Origin: Clostridium sp. CF012
Lineage (GTDB): Bacteria > Bacillota > Clostridia > Clostridiales > Clostridiaceae
Reading direction: 5' to 3'
DNA length: 64,000 nt
Assembly (NCBI RefSeq): GCF_018861755.1
Contig: NZ_JAHLEF010000002.1
Coordinates: 299,657 to 363,656 of the forward strand
Shown here: positions 8,603-16,943 of the stretch, piece after piece
Numbering within the stretch: position 1 is the first letter of the stretch
How the letters are laid out: each line of letters opens with the position of its first letter
Translations under genes and position numbers: made by a program
The notes under the pieces: model-generated
The model's input: only the letters and a program-made list of their open reading frames with translations
What the model was told of the DNA's origin: nothing
Databases searched by the model: none

Positions 8603-9018
8603 ATAATTCTCATACCTTTCTCAATCTCTTTCATATCCCAATTTACCATTCTCTCCTTAAAAGCATCATACATCACGTTAATGCTTACATCGTTAAATTT
8701 AAGCCACTGATATTTATCATGTTCATCAGATAATTTAAATTCACCCTCTATTATTTCACATAAATATATAACCCCTGTTATCTGATGATTCTTTGAAATA
8801 AAATTCCAGGTATCTAACAATTTTATGGGCTCTACAAGAAAATTTGTTTCTTCCTTTAATTCCCTTATAAGAGTTTCTTCTGCGGTTTCTCCAAACTCCA
8901 TCCTACCGCCTGGCAGTTCATAAAAATCATGCTTTGCTCCAGTCTTGTGTAATGCTAAATACTTACCCTCTCTTAGTATAAGTGCTTTTGTAGCAAATTC
9001 CATTTTGCTCGTGTCCAT
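8599..9018 (-). CDS. NUDIX hydrolase
   Basis: NUDIX hydrolase of 139 residues, first gene of the long minus-strand cluster. The box runs from GGRMEFGET to RELKEETNFLV, preceded by YELPGG. The start ATG has GGAGTG six bases upstream. The 270 bp before it hold no gene; a terminator there (9246-9271) closes the preceding gene, so the cluster's main promoter should lie between 9020 and 9240. Confidence 0.86.
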   Translation of the reverse strand: MDTSKMEFATKALILREGKYLALHKTGAKHDFYELPGGRMEFGETAEETLIRELKEETNFLVEPIKLLDTWNFISKNHQITGVIYLCEIIEGEFKLSDEHDKYQWLKFNDVSINVMYDAFKERMVNWDMKEIEKGMRII

Positions 9019-9245
9019 TTAAATCACTCCACTATTTATAATTTTTGTTCTTAGCTTATTTAACTTACTTTAAATTCATATAACTTCTTAATATTTTAAC
9101 ATTACTTAATTATACCATTTTATACTAAATTTCTCTATATGCTCTTCATTACTGTTTTGCAGATTATTTTTAGATATAAGTAAAAGGCTGCTATTAAACA
9201 GACTCTTACTTCTGTATTTGTGGCTTAGCCATAATAGATAAAAAT

Positions 9246-9271
9246 AAAGGCACTCAATTAAGAGTACCTTT
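9246..9271 (-). terminator. Terminator after the 9290-10105 gene
   Basis: AAAGG-ACTC pairs with GAGT-CCTTT around a short AATTAA loop, with a T-rich tract following on the minus strand. It begins about 20 bp after the stop of the minus-strand gene. Confidence 0.65.
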
Positions 9272-9289
9272 TATATTTTTAACCAATAG

Positions 9290-10105
9290 TTATATATTCA
9301 TATAGGTTTTTATTAATTTCACCATCTTAGGTGTTACTTGTCTATCTATTGATATGACCTCATCTTCTATTGCATTTTTATCACTAATTATAAATGTCAT
9401 AACCTTATACTGCACAAACAATTTAAAATCACTTCTAATTTCATGGTTAATTATATTTGCTTCAATATCTAACCTAGCAATGTAATTATTATTTACCATT
9501 AAATAAAATACCAAGTAATCATTAATAACCTTCACATCAAATGTAATGTCAGAAACATTATTTTTTATAGAATCAAATATTTCAGTAGTTGTTTTACATA
9601 TAAACCAAAATTTAGTTTCTGTCCGCTTTGGCAATATAAATTGCTCTGGAATCATAGCATAATCCGTGCAAAACACTGTTGCTTTACTTATCTGAACATC
9701 TTCGCCTAACCATTTTCTAATGTGCAATTTATCGCTATCGAAAATAGCAAGTTCTACTATATGCTGCTCATCACTAAATGAAACTACAATTAATTCTACA
9801 GTATTTCTATGCACTAAGGACTTTATTTCATTTACTATATCTGCATCATCTTTATAACTGGGCTGTATTTCTACCGTGTATTCTGAACTATCTCTAACGC
9901 TTAACATAGACAATTTAAAACTTAAATATCCGTCATGCAAAATATCTGCAAAAAGTTCTGATTTATCATTTTTGGTGAATTTATAAAATTCTAAATCAGG
10001 TAATTTAAGAACAAAGGTTAATTTTCCATTTTCATCAATAATATAATTTAAGGTATCTGCATCTAATTTACTAAAGTTAAATTTAACAGAACTGCTTTGC
10101 TTCAT
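9290..10105 (-). CDS. Hypothetical protein
   Basis: I do not recognise this protein of about 271 residues. It has no signal peptide or membrane segment, is rich in charged beta-prone stretches, and looks like a soluble cytosolic protein. The start at 10105 is preferred over an ATG six bases upstream because AGGAGAAG sits 9 bases before it. It stands alone between a terminator on its 3' side and a 150-bp spacer to the DUF1016 gene. Base composition matches the neighbours. Confidence 0.6.
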   Translation of the reverse strand: MKQSSSVKFNFSKLDADTLNYIIDENGKLTFVLKLPDLEFYKFTKNDKSELFADILHDGYLSFKLSMLSVRDSSEYTVEIQPSYKDDADIVNEIKSLVHRNTVELIVVSFSDEQHIVELAIFDSDKLHIRKWLGEDVQISKATVFCTDYAMIPEQFILPKRTETKFWFICKTTTEIFDSIKNNVSDITFDVKVINDYLVFYLMVNNNYIARLDIEANIINHEIRSDFKLFVQYKVMTFIISDKNAIEDEVISIDRQVTPKMVKLIKTYMNI

Positions 10106-10256
10106 AAGCATCTTCTCCTATTATTTTTTCAATATTTCATTACATAATATTACCATATCATAAAATTTTATACTTGGCGAGAGGTTAAACATATTTTAAC
10201 TCCTTTTATAAAATTAAGGGTGTCTGTGGGGTGCAAGTTAATAGTCTTTAGTGTCT

Positions 10257-11324
10257 TCATGTCACTTGATTTTCAATGCCATTATCCCTTTGCTGCAATT
10301 GTAATCTTGCTTTTAATATTGCCTTACGAAGCTTTTCCTCAAATACTTCTTTAGGAGGAAGTTGTGTTATATATTGTGCTACATGGATTCCACTTTTACC
10401 TAATTCTAAAAGTTCTACTGTTTCCTGTGATTTCTTTGCACAAAGTATTAGACCTATTGGTGCTTCTTCACCTTCGTTTCTTTCATACTTATTTAGCCAC
10501 CTTAAATATAGTTCTACCTGTCCTTTGTGTTCTGGTTTAAATTTATCTAATTTGAGTTCAACAGCCACAAGTCTTCGCATTTTTCTATGATAAAATAGCA
10601 AATCTATATAATAATCTTCATCATCTATAGTTATTCTCTTTTGTCTTCCTAAAAAAGCAAAGTCAGAACCCAATTCTAATATAAATTTTTCAAGTTCTGC
10701 AAGTATGCCATTTTCTAAATCTTTTTCACTATAAGTATCCTCAAGTCCTAAAAAATCCAATACATATGGGTCTTTAAAAAATAAATCTGGTGTCATTTTA
10801 TTTTCTTCTCTAAGCAGCTTTAAATCATTTACTATTGTTTCTTCTGGCTTTTTAGATATAGCTGTTCTTTCATACATCATCGAACCAATTCTTTCTCTTA
10901 AAGTTCTTACACTCCATCTTTCAGTATTGCACATAGTTGAATAAAACTCTCTTTTCAAGTTATCCTGTATGGATATAAGTTCTTTAATATGAGACCAAGT
11001 CAATTGTGCAGACAGTGTATGCACAATTTTAAAGTCCCCAAAAGTTTCATAAAAAGAAACCATATTAAACAAATTTCTTCTACCATATCCTCTTCCATAA
11101 TTCTCAATTAATTCTTTACTTAAATTATCTATTGTATTTTTTCCGTATTCAGCCCTTTCTTTTTTTATAATATCTTCTTTTATGGTTCTTCCAATATTCC
11201 AATATAAATTTATAAGTTCAGTATTAACAGACCTATAAACTTTTTCCTTAGTGTTATCTATTAATCCAGCTATATCATTATAAAGTAATTTCATTTCATA
11301 ACTCTCTTCTAATTTATCATCCAT
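10257..11324 (-). CDS. PDDEXK nuclease, DUF1016 / YhcG family
   Basis: 355-residue protein of the YhcG (DUF1016) family: an N-terminal helical domain (about 1-180, with LYWNIGRTI and GRGYGRRNLFNMVSFYE) and a C-terminal PDDEXK nuclease domain. Catalytic landmarks are YYIDLLFYH (Asp) and VAVELKLDKF (ExK), followed by a Gln in KGQVELYLRWL. Family members occur alone and in defence or mobile regions; the physiological target is not established. No restriction or methylase partner lies nearby. Gene length and domain order are normal, so it is probably intact. Confidence 0.88.
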   Translation of the reverse strand: MDDKLEESYEMKLLYNDIAGLIDNTKEKVYRSVNTELINLYWNIGRTIKEDIIKKERAEYGKNTIDNLSKELIENYGRGYGRRNLFNMVSFYETFGDFKIVHTLSAQLTWSHIKELISIQDNLKREFYSTMCNTERWSVRTLRERIGSMMYERTAISKKPEETIVNDLKLLREENKMTPDLFFKDPYVLDFLGLEDTYSEKDLENGILAELEKFILELGSDFAFLGRQKRITIDDEDYYIDLLFYHRKMRRLVAVELKLDKFKPEHKGQVELYLRWLNKYERNEGEEAPIGLILCAKKSQETVELLELGKSGIHVAQYITQLPPKEVFEEKLRKAILKARLQLQQRDNGIENQVT

Positions 11325-11406
11325 ATCTCTAACACCTTCTTTATATGCGTTTATTCTTATATTTCATAATACCAATACTATATTATCACCAAAATGTTGA
11401 TTATTA

Positions 11407-11550
11407 TTAATGGCCCCCTTCCACCAGAATATCAAGCATCTTACTCCTATTATTAATAAAACTCTTCATTATCTGATAGTTTTCAGTTTCCTCATATCCA
11501 ACAACTTCTATCTTTTCTTTTATTTCATAAATAGTTGAAATGAAATTCAT
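11407..11550 (-). CDS. Possible small protein, 47 residues
   Basis: Short open frame starting MNFISTIYEIKEK and ending MLDILVEGGH, with an amphipathic helical look. An in-frame ATG nine bases upstream is an alternative start. The ribosome site is weak. It lies between the DUF1653 gene and the DUF1016 nuclease gene on the same strand. It could be a real small protein or a remnant; I do not recognise it. Confidence 0.3.
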   Translation of the reverse strand: MNFISTIYEIKEKIEVVGYEETENYQIMKSFINNRSKMLDILVEGGH

Positions 11551-11593
11551 CACTACCATTCAGGTTAATTTCATTTAATACGTCTATTTTAGT

Positions 11594-11812
11594 TTAAATT
11601 TCTTCAAATCTATTTACTATCTTACCCTCAACTTCTTTTTCCTCTAAAAACATACTTAAAGGTCTAACCCATATTCCTCTTTCTCCATAAAGTGCTTTAT
11701 AAACAACCAGCTCCTCGAGTGTTTCTGAATGTTTGGCAACGTATAATACCAAGTATTCATTCCCTTTAAAATGCCTATATTTCTTTCCTATTTTTATTTC
11801 TCTATCGCTCAT
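11594..11812 (-). CDS. DUF1653 domain protein
   Basis: Small 72-residue protein matching the DUF1653 pattern: KIGKKYRHFKGNEYLVL at the start, then VYKALYGERGIWVRPLSMF and a C-terminal RFEEI. The family is common in bacteria, probably folds as a small beta barrel, and has no established function. It is a single gene upstream of the small frame at 11407 and the nuclease gene. Confidence 0.82.
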   Translation of the reverse strand: MSDREIKIGKKYRHFKGNEYLVLYVAKHSETLEELVVYKALYGERGIWVRPLSMFLEEKEVEGKIVNRFEEI

Positions 11813-11986
11813 TTAAATCTATACCTCCAATTTTAGTGACCGTGAAATCATCATCTTCACATCTCATTTATATATAATTTATTATATCATGTATTAATAA
11901 TATCCTTACATATTACTAATACCAATAGCTCATGTTATAATATAATTATTAATCCATTTCATGGTTAATGAGGGGTAGTATATGGC

Positions 11987-12631
11987 ATGAATATTTTAAA
12001 TTCAGGATACAAACATATAATCTGGGACTGGAATGGTACACTACTTGATGATGTAGAAGTGGTGATAAATGTTATGAATTCACTACTACAAAAAAGAAAA
12101 ATGCCTGCAATTGATAAGGAAATATATTTGCAAATCTTTGATTTTCCTGTGATTAATTATTACACAAAGTTAGGTTTTGATTTCTCATTGGAACCCTTTG
12201 AAAAAATTGCAAATGAATATGTTGAACTATACAGAGATGCTTATCGAAGCTGCAATTTACAACAAGATGCTGAAAAAATATTAAAATTAGTAAGTGATTC
12301 TAATATAACTCAATCTATACTTTCAGCATCACAACAGACTTACTTAGATGAATCTATTAGTTTTTACAAAATCAATGATTTTTTTATTAAGCTTGTTGGT
12401 TTAAATGATCATTATGCTGTGAGCAAAGTTGAAAACGGAAAAAGGTTGCTTCAAGATCTTTCTCTTAACCCAAAAGAAGTGCTTTTAATTGGTGATACAC
12501 TTCATGATTATGAGGTGTCAAAAGCTATTGGTTGTGATTGTTTTTTAGTAGCCTGTGGACACCAACATTTAGATAAATTTAAAATTTATGATGTACCCGT
12601 ATATAATTCTTTAAGTGATCTTGTACTTTAA
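11987..12631 (+). CDS. HAD-superfamily hydrolase (phosphoglycolate phosphatase-like)
   Basis: HAD phosphatase of 214 residues with an intact catalytic set: IIWDWNGTLLDD (motif I with nucleophile; DxN in place of the usual DxD), ILSAS (motif II), SKVENGKRLL (motif III Lys) and LLIGDTLHDYEVSKAIG (motif IV). The fold is that of Gph/PGP-type phosphatases; the substrate is not known. The ATG follows a GAGGGG ribosome site by 11 bases. The gene ends about 40 bp before a strong bidirectional terminator shared with the convergent tfoX-like gene. Confidence 0.85.
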   Translation: MNILNSGYKHIIWDWNGTLLDDVEVVINVMNSLLQKRKMPAIDKEIYLQIFDFPVINYYTKLGFDFSLEPFEKIANEYVELYRDAYRSCNLQQDAEKILKLVSDSNITQSILSASQQTYLDESISFYKINDFFIKLVGLNDHYAVSKVENGKRLLQDLSLNPKEVLLIGDTLHDYEVSKAIGCDCFLVACGHQHLDKFKIYDVPVYNSLSDLVL

Positions 12632-12667
12632 TAATTACAACTGCATCCACAAATAATACATTTTAAT

Positions 12668-12717
12668 AAAAACATGAAGGGGTAGGGGGAATTATCCCCC
12701 TACCCCTTCATGTTTTT
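12668..12717. terminator. Bidirectional terminator, perfect 22-bp stem
   Basis: A perfect 22-bp stem (AAAAACATGAAGGGG... with its exact complement) around a 6-nt loop, with A runs on one side and T runs on the other. It sits between the convergent HAD gene (plus) and the TfoX-like gene (minus) and can stop both. Confidence 0.9.
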
Positions 12718-12726
12718 GAGCAGACT

Positions 12727-12981
12727 TTATTTTATCGATTGAAAAAAACACTTTAAATCCTTCTTAACTGTTTCAGATAAATTATGCCACCTAATTCCTT
12801 GCACAGCACCTTCTAATGCGCATAGCATATTATAACAAGCAGTATCATCCATCATCTTAATTCTTATAAATACTTCTTTGCTGCCTATTAATCGCAATTC
12901 TTCTGGCGTCTTAACTTCAACATCCATTATTTTACCTTCCAATATTTCACCTATATTAGGCAACTGGGATAATTCACTCAC
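12727..12981 (-). CDS. TfoX C-terminal domain protein
   Basis: 84-residue stand-alone TfoX/Sxy C-terminal domain: LPNIGEILEGKI, VKTPEELRLIGSKEVFIR, then CYNMLCALEGAVQGIRWHNL, matching the family closely. The helix-hairpin-like LPNIG element suggests nucleic-acid or protein contact. Sxy links to competence in Gammaproteobacteria, but single-domain Firmicute copies have no proven function. It is a single gene between a terminator and the NTF2-like gene. Confidence 0.83.
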   Translation of the reverse strand: MSELSQLPNIGEILEGKIMDVEVKTPEELRLIGSKEVFIRIKMMDDTACYNMLCALEGAVQGIRWHNLSETVKKDLKCFFQSIK

Positions 12982-13041
12982 ATAAATTACCTCCTTTTAA
13001 TTTTATTATATCTGATATTTCTTTCATGATATAGTAGTTTT

Positions 13042-14253
13042 TCATTTTATGATTGAAGCTGCCTCTGTCTTCCCTTCAAGAAACCAACTAAATGGAAGCG
13101 AAAATTGAAGATATTTGAATGCCCAATTTTCCTTTTCTCGAATAAGTACTGCTTCAAACCTAAATGGCCAAATATATTCTTTTCCTTTAGCATTTTCCTT
13201 GAGAGTGTCCGAAATCCTCCTTCTTACGTTAAAAAGCTTATCTTTATCATCTAAATCACTTGCAAATATATCCTTGATTATGTCTACTGTATTTTCGAAG
13301 GCACTGTTTTCGGAAATCACTTTTTCCATAGTACCATGAGTGACTATCCAAACCACATCTTCGTTGGAATTAATTAAACAATTTTCATAATCTAATTTCA
13401 TTTCATCGTAGCATGCTCTATGATTTTCTATCAATTTCTTGATTTCTTCTTGGTTATTATAAACTGTCTTGTCTGTATTTATAATTAATGGATTATACTC
13501 CGTGAAATATTTACTTGCTAGTACCCCTGTCTCTTTATCTACTTTTAAGTATTCATTATTAAAAGCTTTTAGAAGCTTTAATATTTCACCTTTATATACT
13601 AAAGTATTGTTAATAGAATACTCCCTCAGCTTGTTTTTTTCTCCATTAAAGCTCTCTAAATTATCACCCATATTATCAATTCTTACATCTGGCATATATC
13701 CTACTACCGGAAGTGAAAATTGCATTTGTCTTATTATCCATCTATCTTGTTTTTTGATTAACAGAAAGGAGATACGCAAATCCCATAAATAATGTCTTTC
13801 CTCACCATCCCATTTATTTAACAAATGACATAGCTTCCAATTGATTTCCGTTAGCTTTACCTTATCAGGTTTTTTGCTATCAAAAGAAACTCCATCAAAA
13901 TACTCTTTAATATAGCCTAAATGACGTGTATAAGTTTCATCATTGCTATAAAAAGAATATTTAATAGTACCTGTAGTGTGGATTAAAGCTGTGTTTCCAA
14001 GTGGTATTACAGTAGCTTCCTCAGCCTTAATTCTCAAATCTCCCCAATATTCCCAATCACTTAGAAATATATCTTTAACTTCTGAGTAGCCTAAACACAA
14101 TTCACCACAGCTTGTACCCATCACAATTACATTCTCATCTTTATCAAATAATGAATCCATGAAGCTATCAATTTTGCTTACATCCTTTTGTATATAACCC
14201 TCTTCAAATATATTTAGCACTTCCATTAATTCATTCTTTATCTCATTTTTCAT
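13042..14253 (-). CDS. Tandem SnoaL / NTF2-like domain protein
   Basis: 403-residue soluble protein built from two NTF2-like (SnoaL/DUF4440) units, about 1-195 and 215-403. Each unit starts with a long helix of the type LLKAFNNEYLKVDKE, has a VIPLGNTALIHTTGTI or VVWIVTHGTMEK strand, and ends with RWIIRQMQFSLPVVGYMPD or NWAFKYLQFSLPFSWFLEG. The shared QFSLP ending shows internal duplication. No catalytic residue set can be assigned. The start has the ribosome site AAGGGGTG. Upstream is a leader with two tiny frames and a terminator hairpin, so expression may be attenuated. Confidence 0.75.
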   Translation of the reverse strand: MKNEIKNELMEVLNIFEEGYIQKDVSKIDSFMDSLFDKDENVIVMGTSCGELCLGYSEVKDIFLSDWEYWGDLRIKAEEATVIPLGNTALIHTTGTIKYSFYSNDETYTRHLGYIKEYFDGVSFDSKKPDKVKLTEINWKLCHLLNKWDGEERHYLWDLRISFLLIKKQDRWIIRQMQFSLPVVGYMPDVRIDNMGDNLESFNGEKNKLREYSINNTLVYKGEILKLLKAFNNEYLKVDKETGVLASKYFTEYNPLIINTDKTVYNNQEEIKKLIENHRACYDEMKLDYENCLINSNEDVVWIVTHGTMEKVISENSAFENTVDIIKDIFASDLDDKDKLFNVRRRISDTLKENAKGKEYIWPFRFEAVLIREKENWAFKYLQFSLPFSWFLEGKTEAASIIK

Positions 14254-14354
14254 ATATTTACACCCCTTATCCCTATGTTTTTCATTCCTTTAGTTTTATC
14301 TAGCCTAATCCAATAATATTAAATGCTGAATTTACTTCTCTACATAAACCAAAA

Positions 14355-14387
14355 AGACTGTAATAAAGCAAAGCCTTATTACAGTCT
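14355..14387 (-). terminator. Terminator hairpin in the leader of the NTF2-like gene
   Basis: Perfect 12-bp stem, AGACTGTAATAA with TTATTACAGTCT, loop of 9 nt, followed by TTTTTGG on the minus strand. It lies about 100 bp before the start of the gene at 13042-14253 and could be the decision point of an attenuator. Confidence 0.75.
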
Positions 14388-14483
14388 AAAAAACCTCTAC
14401 AATATTTTACATAACAAAGCAATCATGTAGCTAATGAAATGTAAATAGTGGATTCAATTTTAGTCCTATAAGTTTGACAGTCT

Positions 14484-14537
14484 CTACTTGCAACTCTTTA
14501 AAAGAAATACAACAAATAAACCTAATGAATTAGGCAA
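14484..14537 (-). CDS. Candidate leader peptide 2, 17 residues
   Basis: TTG-initiated frame with the ribosome site AAAGGAG six bases upstream, coding for MPNSLGLFVVFLLKSCK. The peptide is hydrophobic with a basic C-terminus. It lies in the leader between the promoter at 14631-14659 and the hairpin at 14355-14387. Only its layout and ribosome site support it. Confidence 0.4.
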   Translation of the reverse strand: MPNSLGLFVVFLLKSCK

Positions 14538-14578
14538 ATTAAACTCCTTTAATTTTAATTTTCGAAATTGAAAATTAA

Positions 14579-14599
14579 TTAGCAAGTAGTAATCATCAT
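14579..14599 (-). CDS. Candidate leader peptide 1, 6 residues
   Basis: ATG frame coding for MMITTC, placed 7 bases after a full consensus AGGAGGTG ribosome site (14607-14614), which is unusually strong for so short a frame. It lies about 25 bases after the predicted transcription start. A ribosome-mediated attenuation leader is the simplest reading. Confidence 0.45.
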   Translation of the reverse strand: MMITTC

Positions 14600-14630
14600 T
14601 TTATAGCACCTCCTGTGTATTTATATGTAA

Positions 14631-14659
14631 ATTGTACCTATTTGAGGATATAATGTCAA
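14631..14659 (-). promoter_or_regulatory. Consensus sigma-A promoter of the leader transcript
   Basis: On the minus strand TTGACA (14659-14654), a spacer of exactly 17 bp and TACAAT (14636-14631). Transcription would start near 14624 and run through the two leader peptides to the hairpin at 14355-14387. Confidence 0.75.
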
Positions 14660-14897
14660 GGGTTTTATCAGCATCAATAGTTATAGGTTCAAACGATGAC
14701 ATTAATTTATTATGACCCCGAATATGATCCAATTTTAGATGTAAGTAACTATATTGCAAATAATTTTAATATATTATATTAAAATTCCTAATATATAAAA
14801 TATTAGGTTATAATTAGTATTAGAGTTAGCTATAATTACTACATAATTGTAAAAAACTACGAACTACAGATTATTTATATTTTAGGAAGTGATAGCA

Positions 14898-15446
14898 TTG
14901 AATATATTTGGATATAATCGCATTATTATTGTTGGTAATAATGGAAGCGGAAAAAGTTTTTTGTCTAAAGAATTGGCTGTTTTCATGGATTTGCCACTCG
15001 TTCATCTTGATGTTGAGTTTTGGCGTCCTAATTGGAAAAAACCACCGAAAGAAGAATGGATAAACAGACAAATGGAGCTTACATCAAAGGAAAAATGGAT
15101 AATCGATGGAAATCATACTGACACAATGGAGTTGCGATTTAAAGCGGCGGACATAGTTATATTTCTTGATATAAACCGTTTTGTATGTTTGGTTAGTGTA
15201 TTATTAAGAAACGGTAAAAAGCGTTCGGATACCCCCCCATATCTCGAAGAAAAATTAGATAAGGAGTTTTTACATTTATGTATAGGGTTATGGAGTTTCT
15301 CTAAAACACGTAAACGTACTATAATGAATTTACATAAAAAATATCCCAATAAACCGTTTTTCGTTATTGATAGCAGAGCAAAAATGGAAAAGTTGTTAAA
15401 TCAATGGCGAGATGAAAAAGCTAAATATATCAATCCTGCATTATAA
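14898..15446 (+). CDS. P-loop adenylate-kinase-like protein (FlaR / topology modulation type)
   Basis: About 182 residues, paralogue of the protein at 1850-2395. Walker A is VGNNGSGKSF (the last Ser/Thr is Ser followed by Phe), followed by LPLVHLDVEFWRPNW and WIIDGNHTDTMELR. A GTG at 14889 lies inside the ribosome site; the TTG at 14898, six bases after AGGAAGTG, is the better start. Substrate unknown. It stands alone on the plus strand between the NTF2-like leader region and a terminator-like hairpin. Confidence 0.78.
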   Translation: MNIFGYNRIIIVGNNGSGKSFLSKELAVFMDLPLVHLDVEFWRPNWKKPPKEEWINRQMELTSKEKWIIDGNHTDTMELRFKAADIVIFLDINRFVCLVSVLLRNGKKRSDTPPYLEEKLDKEFLHLCIGLWSFSKTRKRTIMNLHKKYPNKPFFVIDSRAKMEKLLNQWRDEKAKYINPAL

Positions 15447-15483
15447 GCATAATTAGAACTTATTTTACTTCACAATGTTCTTT

Positions 15484-15525
15484 AAGGCTGCAATAACCGT
15501 GGCTTTATAGTTATTGCAATCTTGT
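15484..15525 (+). terminator. Terminator-type hairpin, TGCAATAAC family
   Basis: TGCAATAAC pairs with GTTATTGCA around a 12-nt loop, about 40 bp after the P-loop gene, followed by CTTGTAAAAA. Similar hairpins recur at 16285-16318 and 19254-19289. Confidence 0.6.
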
Positions 15526-15698
15526 AAAAAATAATGAAGCAAGTTATTTTAATCCAATAAATTATGAATAAAACTATTGGCACTTTCTACTACATATTAA
15601 TAAAAGGGGATAAGCAGATAGAAGAAACGCATTGAGGGTAAGACATCCATAATGTAGCGAAGTAAGTTTATTTTATATTTTATGAGGAGGGGTCCACT

Positions 15699-15905
15699 AT
15701 GAGTGATTTAGAAAAGAATAACGATAGAAAAAACATTAATAAAAACAAAAATAGCTCTAAAAAAGGGAAATACCTTGCTACTGGTACTGCTTTAGGCATT
15801 GTATTTAGAGTAGCATTACATAATTTAGCTATTGGTCTTACTTTTGGGATTGCTATTGGAGCATCAATAGATAAGAAAATAGCGAACAAAAATAAAGTTA
15901 AATAA
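15699..15905 (+). CDS. Small glycine-rich membrane-associated protein
   Basis: 68-residue protein. A Lys/Asn-rich hydrophilic first 27 residues precede a hydrophobic glycine-patterned segment (GTALGIVFRVALHNLAIGLTF) and a basic tail. The spacing of small residues resembles a glycine zipper, so one or two short membrane helices are likely. Good ribosome site GGAGGGG. It starts 30 bp before the next gene, with which it may be cotranscribed. Function unknown. Confidence 0.6.
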   Translation: MSDLEKNNDRKNINKNKNSSKKGKYLATGTALGIVFRVALHNLAIGLTFGIAIGASIDKKIANKNKVK

Positions 15906-15935
15906 TAATTTTAGGGGGGTAAATTCGAAAAAATA

Positions 15936-16253
15936 ATGAGAATTAATAAGCTAAAATTAATTGGTGCTATTATAGTAATAATTGTAGTTTTCAACGCTTC
16001 ATGTCTTACACCAAAAGGAGCATTAAGAACTTATTTATTTATTAGTGGCCACCCCATTATAGCCTTTATAACACCCATAACTGATGATGAATTTCATAAT
16101 AAGATAGATAGTAATTTCCTTGAAACCGAAAATGCTCATTGTTATAAATTAGTAATCCCTGTGAGAGAAGAAGCCACAGATTCTGATCTACGGAATTATA
16201 TAGTTAAGAAAAGAGGGCATTTCTATTTTGCAAGATACTATGGAGAGGGATAA
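15936..16253 (+). CDS. Hypothetical exported or membrane-anchored protein
   Basis: 105-residue protein with an N-terminal hydrophobic segment (LIGAIIVIIVVFNASC) that could be a signal anchor or a lipoprotein signal with Cys near residue 23, though the residues around that Cys are a poor lipobox. The rest is polar and ends FYFARYYGEG. A GGGGGG-type ribosome site precedes the start. Not recognised. It is followed by a terminator-type hairpin. Confidence 0.5.
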   Translation: MRINKLKLIGAIIVIIVVFNASCLTPKGALRTYLFISGHPIIAFITPITDDEFHNKIDSNFLETENAHCYKLVIPVREEATDSDLRNYIVKKRGHFYFARYYGEG

Positions 16254-16284
16254 ATTTTTTAATTAATTCGTAATGTTCTTAAAT

Positions 16285-16318
16285 GTTGCAATAACTGTGT
16301 CTTTATAATTATTGCAAC
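16285..16318 (+). terminator. Terminator-type hairpin, GTTGCAATAA family
   Basis: GTTGCAATAA pairs with TTATTGCAAC around a 14-nt loop, 30 bp after the gene at 15936-16253. It is nearly the same stem as at 15484-15525 and 19254-19289. Confidence 0.6.
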
Positions 16319-16433
16319 CTTATAGAATATTATGAATTTTACCAGTGATTTATAAATAAAATTATAAAGATAGTGATATGAAATAAAAAAACTAATTTAT
16401 TTTTAAAAATATAATATTAAATATTAGAAAGTA

Positions 16434-16943
16434 TCAATAACCATAGCCATCTATTAACCAAGGTGAATTTTTATCTTTTCTTACTAAAGTATAATAATAA
16501 GTATCTCTTCCACTATCTCTGGGACCTACGCCCTCCTTTTTATATTTAACTTCAAAATCCACTTTAAAAATAATTATATTCTCTAATTCTAATTTCACTT
16601 TATCTGCGTCTATTATGTACATTCTACTGCGTATATGAGTTTCCTTGTTTGCTTGATTTGTATCTTCAACAATATTGATAAGTTTAATATATTCTAAATT
16701 ATCGAATCCCCAGTTTGTTGCAGGAGAATTACTCCTCGCAGCTGTCAATGAATTTATACCTTGCACGTTCTTTTGGTTATAATATTTAAAAAATTGTTCT
16801 ATGACTTCTTTTGGTTTTAATAGAGGTTCCTTATAAGAACCTACAACAGCTTTAGAATTCAGCAAAAATACAATTACAATTAAGGTTATAACGGATAACC
16901 CTACAAGCGACCATTTAAATGATTTACCTTTAAATGAGTTCAT
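16434..16943 (-). CDS. Membrane-anchored protein, DUF4829-like
   Basis: 169 residues. An N-terminal anchor (LVGLSVITLIVIVFLL) is followed by an extracytoplasmic domain that begins KEVIEQFFKYYNQKNVQGI and ends SPWLIDGYGY. This is the pattern of NTF2-like DUF4829 proteins, often found in Clostridium and Bacillus. The family has no known function. It has a good ribosome site upstream and appears monocistronic. Confidence 0.6.
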   Translation of the reverse strand: MNSFKGKSFKWSLVGLSVITLIVIVFLLNSKAVVGSYKEPLLKPKEVIEQFFKYYNQKNVQGINSLTAARSNSPATNWGFDNLEYIKLINIVEDTNQANKETHIRSRMYIIDADKVKLELENIIIFKVDFEVKYKKEGVGPRDSGRDTYYYTLVRKDKNSPWLIDGYGY

